A stretch of DNA of 61,479 nucleotides from Lysobacterales bacterium. GTDB taxonomy: Bacteria; Pseudomonadota; Gammaproteobacteria; Xanthomonadales; SZUA-36. Below, piece by piece: positions 26,964 through 35,885 of the stretch; the stretch's first letter is position 1, and the number at the start of each line of letters is the position of its first letter. The notes beneath the pieces were generated by a model. That model worked only from the letters and a program-made list of their open reading frames with translations, was not told the DNA's origin and did not search any database. The position numbers and the translations under genes are program-made. The DNA is taken from the NCBI GenBank assembly GCA_013002505.1, contig JABDJL010000017.1, forward strand, positions 1-61,479. Reading direction: 5' to 3'.

Positions 26964-27497
26964 ATGCGCATCGACGCCATCGCCATAGGCAACAACCCGC
27001 CTGAAGACGTTAATGTCATCATCGAGGTGCCGGTCGGCGGCCACCCGATCAAGTACGAAATGGACAAGGAAGCCGGCACGCTGGTGGTGGACCGTTTTTT
27101 GTACACACCGATGTCCTATCCCGGCAACTATGGTTTCGTACCCCATACGCTGTCGGAAGATGGTGATCCCATCGATGTTCTGATCTGCAACACCCGGCAA
27201 CTGGTGCCGGGCTGCGTCATCAACGTGCGGCCTGTCGGTGTCCTGGTCATGGAAGACAATGCCGGCCAGGACGAAAAAATCATCGCTGTACCGGGCAGTT
27301 CTACCACCCAGCGCTATGACAATATCCATGAATTCTCGGACCTGCCGTCCATTACCCTGAAGCAGGTTGAACATTTTTTTGAGCATTACAAGGATCTCGA
27401 ACCCGGTAAGTGGGTGCGCATCGGCGACTGGCACGGAGCCAGCGAGGCCAGGTCGATGATCACGGCCGCCATAGCGCGGGCATCGGGCTCCACGTAA
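26964..27497 (+). CDS. ppa: Inorganic pyrophosphatase (family I)
   Basis: The 177-residue protein is a soluble family I PPase. The catalytic motif DGDPIDVLI and the surrounding [16 protein letters not shown] and [14 protein letters not shown] segments are intact, and [14 protein letters not shown] is the usual late block. It hydrolyses pyrophosphate from biosynthetic reactions. Shine-Dalgarno AAAGGATATC precedes the ATG. About 270 bp without a gene separate it from the next operon. Confidence 0.97.
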   Translation: MRIDAIAIGNNPPEDVNVIIEVPVGGHPIKYEMDKEAGTLVVDRFLYTPMSYPGNYGFVPHTLSEDGDPIDVLICNTRQLVPGCVINVRPVGVLVMEDNAGQDEKIIAVPGSSTTQRYDNIHEFSDLPSITLKQVEHFFEHYKDLEPGKWVRIGDWHGASEARSMITAAIARASGST

Positions 27498-27771
27498 ACC
27501 CACCCCAACAGCCATCTTGAAGCCGCGGCGTGAGCATTTGCCCCGGTAATCAACCCCGGAAACCTTTACCAGCAGCCCTGACCGCCCCACGTCTGCCCGC
27601 CCTGGGTGGTATTTCCTTTCGCACGCCCGTCTTTCCCTGCCCACCTCATTGGCCTTGGAATTAACCCCGTTTTTCGTTTTCTGCCGTTTGTAAGGGAGAA
27701 CCGTTGTCACTTGGCTGAAACTATCGGCGTCCAGCGGTGTAAGCATCCAGTAGGACCGCACAGAACGGAAT

Positions 27772-28380
27772 ATGAACAGCCCAAATGCCAGACCGATCAC
27801 TAACGACCCAGGCGATAGCGAGGCGCGCAGCTGGTTACCGCTGCACGTGCGTGGTGACGCCCAGGCGTTCGGACGACTGATGAACGCCTACCGTGGTTTT
27901 GTCATGACATTGTTGTGGCGCTATGGCGTTGATCCCGCCAGTCGCGACGACCTGTTCCAGGACGTGTTCATGAAAATTCACCAGTCTGCGGCCTCTTACC
28001 AGCCCAGCCAGGCACTGCGGCCCTGGCTGGCGACGATTACGCTTAACACGCTGCGTAATCACCGCCGTAAGCAATATCGCCGTTCTCGCGTTTACGCGCT
28101 GCTGTTCAGCAAAACAAAACACGAGTACCTGGACAAGCAGAATCCCGGCGCCGACCAGGTGCTGGAACATGATTCGACGGCGACCTGGCTCGAAGACCAG
28201 ATCGCCAAACTGCCGGACCGGCAACGCGAAGTGCTGGTGCTGTCGACGATGAACGGGCTCAGCATGAAAGACATCGCCCGGGTCGTCGCGATCCCTGAAA
28301 ACACCGTCAAAACCCGCCTGCGCCGGGCGCGCCTGGCCCTCGCCGAGGCAATCAGCCGCCGCGAGGCCGTGGAGAACTGA
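27772..28380 (+). CDS. ECF-family RNA polymerase sigma factor 2
   Basis: The 202-residue protein has region 2 (AFGRLMNAYRGFVMTLLWRY, then SRDDLFQDVFMKIHQS and PWLATITLNTLRNHRR) and region 4 (IAKLPDRQREVLVLSTMNGLSMKDIARVVAIPENTVKTRLRRAR, in pieces over residues 145-190). It heads a three-gene unit with an anti-sigma/VWA fusion and a large exported protein. A GAACCGTT (27694-27701) in the leader hints at an ECF -35, but no convincing -10 pairs with it. Confidence 0.93.
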   Translation: MNSPNARPITNDPGDSEARSWLPLHVRGDAQAFGRLMNAYRGFVMTLLWRYGVDPASRDDLFQDVFMKIHQSAASYQPSQALRPWLATITLNTLRNHRRKQYRRSRVYALLFSKTKHEYLDKQNPGADQVLEHDSTATWLEDQIAKLPDRQREVLVLSTMNGLSMKDIARVVAIPENTVKTRLRRARLALAEAISRREAVEN

Positions 28381-28381
28381 T

Positions 28382-30901
28382 ATGAACAGCTGCGAATTAC
28401 TTAAACACCACTTGCGCAAATATGGCGAGCAAGCCACCAGGCAACACGAACGACTTGGCCCGCACCTGGCCGAATGCGAGCATTGCCGGGGCCTGCTTGA
28501 AGCCTGGCACCGGGTTCCTGGCTTGCTCGACGGCCTGCCAGACCGTGAACCCGGCGACATTCTGCAACGGCGCACGCTGAAAGCGATCACTCAGGACGAC
28601 AGCTCTGCACGCCCCCCTATGCGCCGCTCACCGCGCATGGCCGCGTCGCTGGCGACCGCTGCAGTGCTGTTCGCCGCGGTCGGTATTTCGCGTCACCTGA
28701 TAGACAGCGAATATCCCCGGTCACCTTTGCCGGCATTCAAGGAAGAATATGAATCGCTGTCCGGACCCTTGCCGGAGCCGCCCCGCTCCACAACTGAAGT
28801 GGATTATTTCCGGCCCGGCGCCAGCGATAACCCGGCGCAAGTGATTGACGAGGACGGACGCATCTTTGGTGGGCATGAGCGATCTGAATCGGTCGCGGAA
28901 GAACAACTCGATTCAAACGGACTACGTCGTGGCCAGTTGGCCGGTAATTTGGCCGTTGAAAGTGAACCGCCCGCCGACAGGCAAGCTGCTGCAACGAGAA
29001 GCTACCCCGGCGCAACGGGCGAAGGCCAGGACCGGTCTGGTCACAGTGAAATTTTCACAGACGACGCCATGGAGCCAGCGCCGCGCCGTTCGTCAGTCGA
29101 CACCCCTGGTATTGCCTCCGGAACGGTCGACGCCTTGCGGCACATGGCAAAAAAACCGAAAACAGAGTCGGACCTGGAAGCGGGCGCCAAGCGCGATATT
29201 CGTGAAGGTGAGTCGCGGGAGCGCCAGCTCAAGGACAACGCTGAACAGCAGCACGCGTACCGCCAAATGCGCGAAGACAAGAAAGCCTCAGCCGGCAACT
29301 ATCATGGCAAGGCGATCGAGGCGCCAGTGATTAACGAGCGCCTTGGGAGTGCCCATTTTGACTTCGACAATACCCTCGAGCAGCTTCAGTTTCAGCCGGC
29401 CGAGGGATACTGGGCGAACACGCATGTGCCGGGTGATCCTGCAATCCGGTTGTTGAGATCGCGGCTGGCTCAATGGGACCGCGAGGGCTCCAAACTGCTA
29501 TCAGGTCTTGAACAGGATGTGCGCCCTCTTCGCCAGCCCTTCGATGCACCGGCTGACAATGCACTGGCCCTGAGCCTGATGAGCGATACCAGTGCCGTCG
29601 ACGGCGCTACCCGCATGCGCATCCAGGTTGGCGTGCGCGGTATCGAACACCGCCGCGGCCAGCGGCCCGCGATGAACATGGCTCTGGTCATCGACCTGCC
29701 GCCAGGCGCCGATGACGACAGCCGCATCGCGGCCCGGGCCCTGCTCGACGCGGCCCTGACCAGCAAACAATCCGGTGACCGGTTCTCGCTGGTCATCAAT
29801 GGTCCCGAATCCCTGGTCGTAACGCCCGAAGACTTTCGATTTGGCCCGCTGCAGATGGCGCGCCAGGCCATCGCGGGAAGTGGCCGGCAACTTCCCGACA
29901 ATGACAGCAACCTGGCGCAGGCCATCAGCCAGGCCGCGTCGATGGTGCGCCAGTCTGACGACCCGAGCCTGCCGCTGGGCAGCAGTTCCATTCTACTGAT
30001 CAGTGCCGGTGGCCTGGACAACAGCGAGCAACTCGCGAGCCTGGTCCATGGCCAGGCAGTGGAAGGCATCACTTTCAGCGTGGTACCGCTCGGTGACCGC
30101 CCGGACAACGAGCGGGTCGAGCAACTGGTACTGGCCGGCCTTGGACATCGCCGCATACTCGACGCGCCGGACCAGGCCCGGCAACTGGTTGAATCCGAAC
30201 TGCACGCATCAAGCCGGGCGGTGGCGCGCGCCGCGCGCCTGTCAATCCGCCTGGCGCCGGGCGTGCGCCTGGTAGACGTAATTGGCTCAACACGACTCGA
30301 TGAACAGCGTTCACAGCGCGTCAGGGACATTGAAAACAGCATGGACACGCGCCTCAGCAAAAACCTGGGCATCGAAGCGGATCGGGGCGATGACGAGGGC
30401 GGAATCCAGGTGGTCATCCCAAGTATTTTCTCGGGCGATGACGTCACCATACTTCTCGATGTTGTGGCCAGCCAGGCTGGGGAAATCGCTGATGTTTCGC
30501 TGCGCTACAAGGATCTCGTCTATCTTCGCAACGGCAAGCTCAGTGGACAACTGAGCCTGCCGTCCGGAACCGCGCAGCGTGGAGCGCAGCAAAATTCCGT
30601 CACTAAAAGCCTGCTGGCCTTTCAATTCAGGGCCGCAACAGCTCGCGCCGCCGATGCCCTGGGCCGGCGACAAACGGCTGAAGCCGCGGCAATCCTCGCC
30701 GCAATGCGAGACGAAATCGCACAGCTTCGCGCAGGTGATCAGGCATTCAGCAATGACCCTGACCTGCTGCGCGACCAACAGATTCTCGAGCGTTACATCC
30801 GGGTCCTGGGCAAAGACAGGGCACACACATCGCAACTGGCCGATTCGCTGCGCTACGCAGCCTGGGCGAAAACCCACCGGCCGCCATCGGAGTGGAAATA
30901 A
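28382..30901 (+). CDS. Zinc-finger anti-sigma factor fused to a VWA-like exoplasmic domain
   Basis: The 839-residue product starts with the anti-sigma zinc-binding motif HX3CX2C (His28, Cys32, Cys35), as in ZAS-domain anti-sigma factors. One transmembrane helix follows (residues 86-104), then a low-complexity charged linker and a VWA-like domain at about 430-600 (MALVIDLPPGADDD..., LLISAGG, TFSVVPLGD). The MIDAS motif that should read DxSxS is DLPPG, so metal binding is doubtful. The C-terminal part holds beta-rich and helical segments as in YfbK-like proteins. It starts 1 base after the sigma stop and overlaps the next start by one base. The domain fusion itself is visible; the sensing role is inferred. 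Confidence 0.75.
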   Translation: MNSCELLKHHLRKYGEQATRQHERLGPHLAECEHCRGLLEAWHRVPGLLDGLPDREPGDILQRRTLKAITQDDSSARPPMRRSPRMAASLATAAVLFAAVGISRHLIDSEYPRSPLPAFKEEYESLSGPLPEPPRSTTEVDYFRPGASDNPAQVIDEDGRIFGGHERSESVAEEQLDSNGLRRGQLAGNLAVESEPPADRQAAATRSYPGATGEGQDRSGHSEIFTDDAMEPAPRRSSVDTPGIASGTVDALRHMAKKPKTESDLEAGAKRDIREGESRERQLKDNAEQQHAYRQMREDKKASAGNYHGKAIEAPVINERLGSAHFDFDNTLEQLQFQPAEGYWANTHVPGDPAIRLLRSRLAQWDREGSKLLSGLEQDVRPLRQPFDAPADNALALSLMSDTSAVDGATRMRIQVGVRGIEHRRGQRPAMNMALVIDLPPGADDDSRIAARALLDAALTSKQSGDRFSLVINGPESLVVTPEDFRFGPLQMARQAIAGSGRQLPDNDSNLAQAISQAASMVRQSDDPSLPLGSSSILLISAGGLDNSEQLASLVHGQAVEGITFSVVPLGDRPDNERVEQLVLAGLGHRRILDAPDQARQLVESELHASSRAVARAARLSIRLAPGVRLVDVIGSTRLDEQRSQRVRDIENSMDTRLSKNLGIEADRGDDEGGIQVVIPSIFSGDDVTILLDVVASQAGEIADVSLRYKDLVYLRNGKLSGQLSLPSGTAQRGAQQNSVTKSLLAFQFRAATARAADALGRRQTAEAAAILAAMRDEIAQLRAGDQAFSNDPDLLRDQQILERYIRVLGKDRAHTSQLADSLRYAAWAKTHRPPSEWK

Positions 30902-33900
30902 TGAAGATACTCATCGTACTGGGCCTGGTGCTCAGCAGCATTTCATCTTGGGCGGAAGAAGTCATTTCACCCTCCGGGCAAGTGACATTGCCGCTGACGC
31001 AATACCAACTGCTGGTTCAGCAGGCGACTTCCAAAGGCCCGTCTGCGCCATCCAGCTATGCGGTTGGGCAGTCCGAGCTCAACGTGGTCTTCAGGCAGCA
31101 TACTGGCCGTGTCACGGCGACTGTTAACGCACAGGTGCAGGTCGAAACGTTTGACGATGAATGGACCCTCGTTCCGTTGCTGGGGCCCGGCGCCGCGCTG
31201 GAATCCGCCACCATTAATGGCAAGGCTGTGCAGTTGATCCAGCGTGCGGATGGCCTGTTCTGGCTGTCCGAAAACCGCCAGAAAGCCACGGTGCAGCTCA
31301 GTTACCACGTTGATGCGCATTTTTCTGACCTGTCCTATGTCACCAGCCTGCCCGTTCCGGACGCCGCAGCAACCCGCTTCACGCTGCGCATTCCGCACCG
31401 GCATATTGATCTTTCGGTTGCGCCCTCCACCAACCTGGTCAAAACGGACAACGAAAATGGCACGATGGCCACGGGTACCGTGGCTGGCGGCCGCAATGTC
31501 ATGGTGGCCTGGCGCGTGGCCCAGGAGCGTGAATTTGTCTTGAGCCAGGCCGAATATTCAGGCTCAATCAGGGGCGAAGCGATCGCCTGGGTGGCGGAGA
31601 TCGCCGCCGAAATGCTGGTCGACGGCGAAGTGACCGTGCCGCTGATATCGACCCGGTCAACGCTGGTCGGCGTTGAAGTCGATGGTAAAGCGGCCACGGT
31701 TTTCAGCAAGGAGGGCCGCTTTGCGGTACGCCTGTCCGGCGCCGGAAAACACGACATCAGGCTCAGTTTCCTGTCGCGGATCAGCCACCCAAAGGGTGTT
31801 CCGACCACGGGTTTCGATATCCCCGACGTACCGATTTCAAAATTTGAGCTGTCCCTGCCCGGTGAGAAACTGGTGCGCGTCACGCCGGCCACCAATGTCG
31901 AGTCGCGGAGTGACAAGCAAACGACGCAGGTCAGCTTTTTCATTCCGCTAAGTTCGCAGGTGTCGCTGACCTGGATGGAAGCCATCCCGCAGGACGTGGA
32001 ACTTGAAACACGTGCCAACGCGGTCGTTTACCACGCCTTGCATGCCGCCGAAGGGGTGCTGTACGGCCAGGCCGCAATCCAGTACGAGATCACCAGGGGC
32101 GACGCCAACAGCCTGCTGTTCAGTATCCCCCGCAGCGCACAGGTCAACCGCATCAGCAACGCCTCTGACGCCATCGCGGACTGGATTTTGCTCGAAAACG
32201 ACGGCGATGCCGCCAACACCACGATCCAGGTGTTTCTGAATCGCGCCGTGACCGGCGAATTCGTTCTGGATGTGACTTTTGAACAACTGCTCGAGGAGCA
32301 GTCGAGCGATATCCTGGCGCCCATCCTGCGCGCAGGTGGCGTGGTCAGGCAAAAGGGCATGATCGCACTGTTGTCCGGCTCTGAACTGGCGCTGGCGCCC
32401 GCACAACACGCCGACATGTCGGAAGTTGGAGAGAACCAGTTACCCGCGTTTTTCAGAAACCAATTGACGCAAGCGGTTTCGCACACCTACAAGTACCACG
32501 CCGATTCGGCGCAACTGCTGGTCAACACGGTGACCCCGGAACACCAACAGGGCAAGTTCAATGCCCAGGTCGACAGCCTGGTCTCGATTGGCGAAGTCGT
32601 GCTGATGGGCCAGGTCGGCATTGGCATTGACGTTAAATCAGGCGTGTTGCGCGACCTGCAACTGCAGCTTCCCGGCGACATCAACATCCTGGGTGTCACC
32701 GGCCCCTCCATCCGCACGCACCAGGTCAGCCCACAGAACGGCAAGCAACACATTGATATCGAGTTCACCCAGGAAATGGAGGGCCAGTTCCGCATTGAAT
32801 TGAACTACGAGCGCATCATGCTGGACGGCACCGCGGAAACTTCCGTACCACGTGTCGAGGTGGCCGGCGCGGATGTCGAGCACGGCCGCATCGCCATCGA
32901 GGCCCTGTCGGCGCTCGAGGTGCAGCCCAGCCTGGTTGATCAGTTATCGACGCTGGAGATCAATGAATTGCCTCGCCAACTGGTGCTGAAAACCACCAAC
33001 CCTATCTTGCTGGCCTACCGCTACGTCAAAACCGAGAAGCCTTTTGAGCTGAAACTGAGCATCACCCGCCACGAGGAAATCGAGGTGCAGGTGGCGGCCA
33101 TTGATTCGGCGGCATACCAAACGCTGTTCACGACCGATGGCCTCGCGGTGACCCGCGTGCAGTTTAACGTGCGCAACAGCCGGCGCCAGTTCCTGCGCCT
33201 GTCGCTGCCCGAGGACGCCGAAATCTGGTCGGTGTTCGTCAATTCCCAGGCACAAAAGCCCGCCATGACCGACAGCGCACAGGAAGGATCACGCGACGTG
33301 CTGATCAAGATGGTCAACTCGACCACGGCCTTTCCGGTGGAGCTTGTATATGCCACGCGTAACCGGGCCATGGACACTTTTGGCCAGATCGAAGGATCAC
33401 TGCCGCGCCCCGACATGATTGTCACGCACACCAACTGGGATGTATATGTTCCGGCCACGCCGCGCTACGCGACGCCCAAAACCAACATGCAATTGATTGA
33501 GGGCACGGGCGTCAACCCGGTCAAGGTCGCCACCGCGGGCATCCTGCGTGACGTGATGGCCAATGTCATCAGTGGCGAGCCGCTGCACATCGAACTGCCG
33601 ACCCAGGGCGTTTTGTTCCGGTTTGCCAAGCTGTATGCCAACCAGGCCAGGGAAGATGCCTATTTCCGTCTGCGCTACGTTCACCAAAAAGCCAGTTTCG
33701 CCGGGACGTGGATTAGCTTGCTGGCTGCGGCTGCAGTGTGGGCAGGCATTATCCTGATGACTCTGAAACACTCCACCGTTCAGCGACAACTGCCGATGAC
33801 ACTGGTAACGGTTGGTGCAATCGTGCTGGCGCTTTGCGTCACTTTTCTGGGCGTCAGCGTCATGCCGGCATCGATACTGACCCTTGTCGTCGCAGCCAGC

Positions 33901-33951
33901 TATGCCGCCTGGACAGGCTGGCGTAAATGGCAGGTGTGGCGAATCAGGTGA
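30901..33951 (+). CDS. Large exported membrane-anchored protein of unknown function
   Basis: I chose the ATG at 30901 (TAATG overlap with the previous stop; CGGAG 8 bp upstream). The 1016 residues begin with a signal peptide (ILIVLGLVLSSISSWAEE), continue as some 900 residues rich in predicted beta-strands and conserved-looking Gly/Asn turns, and end with three transmembrane helices (about residues 935-1010: WISLLAAAAVWAGIILMTL, and two after LPMTLV) and a basic cytoplasmic tail. No catalytic motif is apparent. The shape suggests a periplasmic solenoid or sandwich protein held by C-terminal helices, working with the anti-sigma/VWA protein. Confidence 0.75.
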   Translation: MKILIVLGLVLSSISSWAEEVISPSGQVTLPLTQYQLLVQQATSKGPSAPSSYAVGQSELNVVFRQHTGRVTATVNAQVQVETFDDEWTLVPLLGPGAALESATINGKAVQLIQRADGLFWLSENRQKATVQLSYHVDAHFSDLSYVTSLPVPDAAATRFTLRIPHRHIDLSVAPSTNLVKTDNENGTMATGTVAGGRNVMVAWRVAQEREFVLSQAEYSGSIRGEAIAWVAEIAAEMLVDGEVTVPLISTRSTLVGVEVDGKAATVFSKEGRFAVRLSGAGKHDIRLSFLSRISHPKGVPTTGFDIPDVPISKFELSLPGEKLVRVTPATNVESRSDKQTTQVSFFIPLSSQVSLTWMEAIPQDVELETRANAVVYHALHAAEGVLYGQAAIQYEITRGDANSLLFSIPRSAQVNRISNASDAIADWILLENDGDAANTTIQVFLNRAVTGEFVLDVTFEQLLEEQSSDILAPILRAGGVVRQKGMIALLSGSELALAPAQHADMSEVGENQLPAFFRNQLTQAVSHTYKYHADSAQLLVNTVTPEHQQGKFNAQVDSLVSIGEVVLMGQVGIGIDVKSGVLRDLQLQLPGDINILGVTGPSIRTHQVSPQNGKQHIDIEFTQEMEGQFRIELNYERIMLDGTAETSVPRVEVAGADVEHGRIAIEALSALEVQPSLVDQLSTLEINELPRQLVLKTTNPILLAYRYVKTEKPFELKLSITRHEEIEVQVAAIDSAAYQTLFTTDGLAVTRVQFNVRNSRRQFLRLSLPEDAEIWSVFVNSQAQKPAMTDSAQEGSRDVLIKMVNSTTAFPVELVYATRNRAMDTFGQIEGSLPRPDMIVTHTNWDVYVPATPRYATPKTNMQLIEGTGVNPVKVATAGILRDVMANVISGEPLHIELPTQGVLFRFAKLYANQAREDAYFRLRYVHQKASFAGTWISLLAAAAVWAGIILMTLKHSTVQRQLPMTLVTVGAIVLALCVTFLGVSVMPASILTLVVAASYAAWTGWRKWQVWRIR

Positions 33952-33974
33952 CTTTGAGTACAGGCCGTCACGCT

Positions 33975-34008
33975 GCGGGCAAGCCCCCACGCGGGGCTTG
34001 AGTCCCGC
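33975..34008 (+). terminator. GC-rich hairpin after ECF operon 2
   Basis: CAAGCCCC (33980-33987) pairs with GGGGCTTG (33993-34000), and an outer GCGGG/CCCGC arm extends it. The T-run that would complete a terminator comes only 20 bp later (34030-34036), so termination here is uncertain. Confidence 0.4.
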
Positions 34009-34072
34009 GATGCCAGGCCCTGCCCGATATTTTTTTGCCGAATTATTTTCAGGTGATTCAGACCTGCAAGAG

Positions 34073-34117
34073 CTGTCAGATTTAACAGTGTGTATTCATT
34101 AACTGAACATCTATATT
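34073..34117 (+). promoter_or_regulatory. Palindrome-activated promoter for the CheY/CheC pair
   Basis: CTGTCAGATTTAACAG (34073-34088) followed after 23 bp by TATATT (34112-34117). The palindrome covers the -35 region, as expected for an activator bound about 43 bp before the start of transcription. The leader would be about 110 bases and can fold a GGTCGG/CCGACC hairpin (34159-34176). Confidence 0.65.
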
Positions 34118-34233
34118 GCTATTCAGGCTCGTTTTCCAGCCAGTACACAAAGGGCCGGGGTCGGCATCTTCCGACCGGGCCAGGCAGGCTCTGGAACGAG
34201 GGGACATGGAAGCACAATCAAAGGGGTGCAGAT

Positions 34234-34596
34234 GTGGCAAAGATTCTAATCGTGGATGATTCTGCTTTTGCCAGAAACACACTGAGCAGGATTGTCGAGC
34301 ATGGCGGCCACGAGGTCGTTGGACGTGCGGAAAACGGCTCGGAAGCAATGGCGCTTTTCAAGAGCCGCAACCCCGAACTGGTCACTCTCGATTACCTGAT
34401 GGAAGGACAAAATGGCGACGATGTGCTTGATGAAATCATGCAACACGACTCAAGCGCAAAAGTCATTATGATCTCCGGATCTGGTGATCATGCAATAGGA
34501 GCAAGGGCGCTCGAGGGCGGCGCGAAGTTCTTCCTGGAAAAGCCCCTCGTGTTCAGGGACATATTGAAAGTGATCGACCAGGTGATGGTCGCCTGA
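34234..34596 (+). CDS. CheY-like single-domain response regulator
   Basis: The GTG at 34234, with AAGGGGT 7 bp upstream, gives a 120-residue receiver domain: acidic pair VDDS (8-9), phosphoacceptor Asp53 in TLDYLM, Ser81 in ISGSG, and Lys103 in EKPL. There is no output domain, so it should act by protein contact like CheY. The next gene encodes a CheC/CheX-like phosphatase, its probable antagonist. The leader contains several GGA triplets (for example in ACATGGAAGC), possible CsrA sites. No flagellar or Che kinase gene is nearby; a pilus-directed role is plausible. Confidence 0.9.
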   Translation: MAKILIVDDSAFARNTLSRIVEHGGHEVVGRAENGSEAMALFKSRNPELVTLDYLMEGQNGDDVLDEIMQHDSSAKVIMISGSGDHAIGARALEGGAKFFLEKPLVFRDILKVIDQVMVA

Positions 34597-34643
34597 GATG
34601 CAACCATCCAAACGACAGCGAAAGATTACAGGGGATTCGTGAC

Positions 34644-35384
34644 TTGATTACCAACCAACTATCATTGAACGAGGAACAGGTCAGTTCCTTTGCCCGGTTC
34701 CTGATGGAAGGTTCAGATGCCGCATTGCACGCATTGCAGAACCTGTTTGGCCTGGACATCGACAGTGCAGATGCCAGTATTGAAATCACGCCTGCGCTGA
34801 GCCCCGACTACGTCAACAACCTGGGTGACCAGACCTTGTACACGGTTTCCAGCGCCATGGTGGGCGAATTGCAGGGCAGCATGTTGCTTCTGATGCGCTC
34901 CGAAGACTTCCAAAGCCTGGGCGATTTGATGCGCCCGGTACTGAGCCTGTTGTTTATGTCCGGTGAAGAACCACAACAGGAATCACCGGACAATCATCGT
35001 GCGGGCAGGACCCAGGCCACAAATCCTGGTACCGATAGCGATACGGAGTTTCGAGCCCAGATGCTCGATGTGCTGACCGAGATGGGCAACGTCCTCATCG
35101 GACTGTACACCAAGGCCATTTACAATATCTATTCACTGAATACGCATCATTCCATACCGCTGGTCTGCACTGATGAGAGCCAGGAAACAATTCGACGGTT
35201 TCTGACGGCAAAGCAACCGCCTGACCAGATGCACCTGGTCATTGAAAATGAGTTTACGACCATGGACCACACCATCACGCTCTGGTGCCTGATTTCACCA
35301 TCCAGTGAGTCTTTCAACAGCATCTTGAATTGCATTGAAAACCATGAAGAACTCTTCAGTCACCCTGTTGGGCAAGCGCATTGA
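34644..35384 (+). CDS. CheC/CheX-like CheY-P phosphatase
   Basis: Starts at TTG 34644, 9 bp after AGGGG; no ATG or GTG fits in frame. The 246-residue protein has two CheC-like halves. The second holds DVLTEMGNVLIGLYTKAI (about residues 145-162) with the Glu-x-x-Asn pair that attacks the acyl-phosphate; the first (LMEGSDAALHALQNLFGLDI) has lost it. A weakly conserved Gln/Asn-rich linker joins them. Such proteins dephosphorylate CheY. Pairing with the single-domain regulator 47 bp upstream supports this. Confidence 0.75.
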   Translation: MITNQLSLNEEQVSSFARFLMEGSDAALHALQNLFGLDIDSADASIEITPALSPDYVNNLGDQTLYTVSSAMVGELQGSMLLLMRSEDFQSLGDLMRPVLSLLFMSGEEPQQESPDNHRAGRTQATNPGTDSDTEFRAQMLDVLTEMGNVLIGLYTKAIYNIYSLNTHHSIPLVCTDESQETIRRFLTAKQPPDQMHLVIENEFTTMDHTITLWCLISPSSESFNSILNCIENHEELFSHPVGQAH

Positions 35385-35885
35385 TAATTGGCGACAGGGT
35401 ATAAATTCTCGTTAAATCAAACAATTGTTGAAACAAGAAATTTGTCATTCATTTTCGCAACGGTTAGGTGTATGCTACGCGGACAAATCTAAAGTTATGT
35501 GAATCGCTATCTTGATGGGATTAATACCGCGCCGCAGGCGGTTACAAACCCAGGGATCAGGACCAGTAGCCACCGAGCAAGCGCTACACATACAATCCTC
35601 GTTTGGAAACTCCGAGGCGGCAGCCTGTTTCTTCAGTGTTCTGCCCTCACAGTGCCATTCCCGCCCGTTTCAATTACGCACGGTTGTTCCTCTGCAATCG
35701 GCCCCAGGGCGCTTAAAGCCTGTCCGACTGCCTTCTCATCACTGGCACCCCAAACACATAAATGCGGCAACCCAAAGTCAGCCATTTCCCACCATGGATG
35801 ATTTATTTGGCTGAATGGATATTTCCGGCAGGCTGAGACCTGCTGCCGATCAAATTTTGTGTTTTTGAAAACACGAGGAAAACTT
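35385..35885 (+). other. Intergenic stretch without recognisable gene
   Basis: About 500 bp between the CheC-like gene and the next regulator gene. Possible frames of about 100 codons (35499-35814) resemble no protein I know and have poor starts. A 10-bp palindrome AACAATTGTT lies at 35420-35429 and a TATGCT at 35471 could be a -10 element. I found no copy of the CTGTCA palindrome here. Confidence 0.5.

Noticed and set aside
26934-27800. 288-codon minus-strand frame
   Set aside because: It spans the ppa gene antisense; ppa is certain, and the frame has no recognisable motif.
29470-30450. 326-codon minus-strand frame
   Set aside because: Antisense to the anti-sigma/VWA gene; Ser/Arg-rich low-complexity translation typical of shadow frames.
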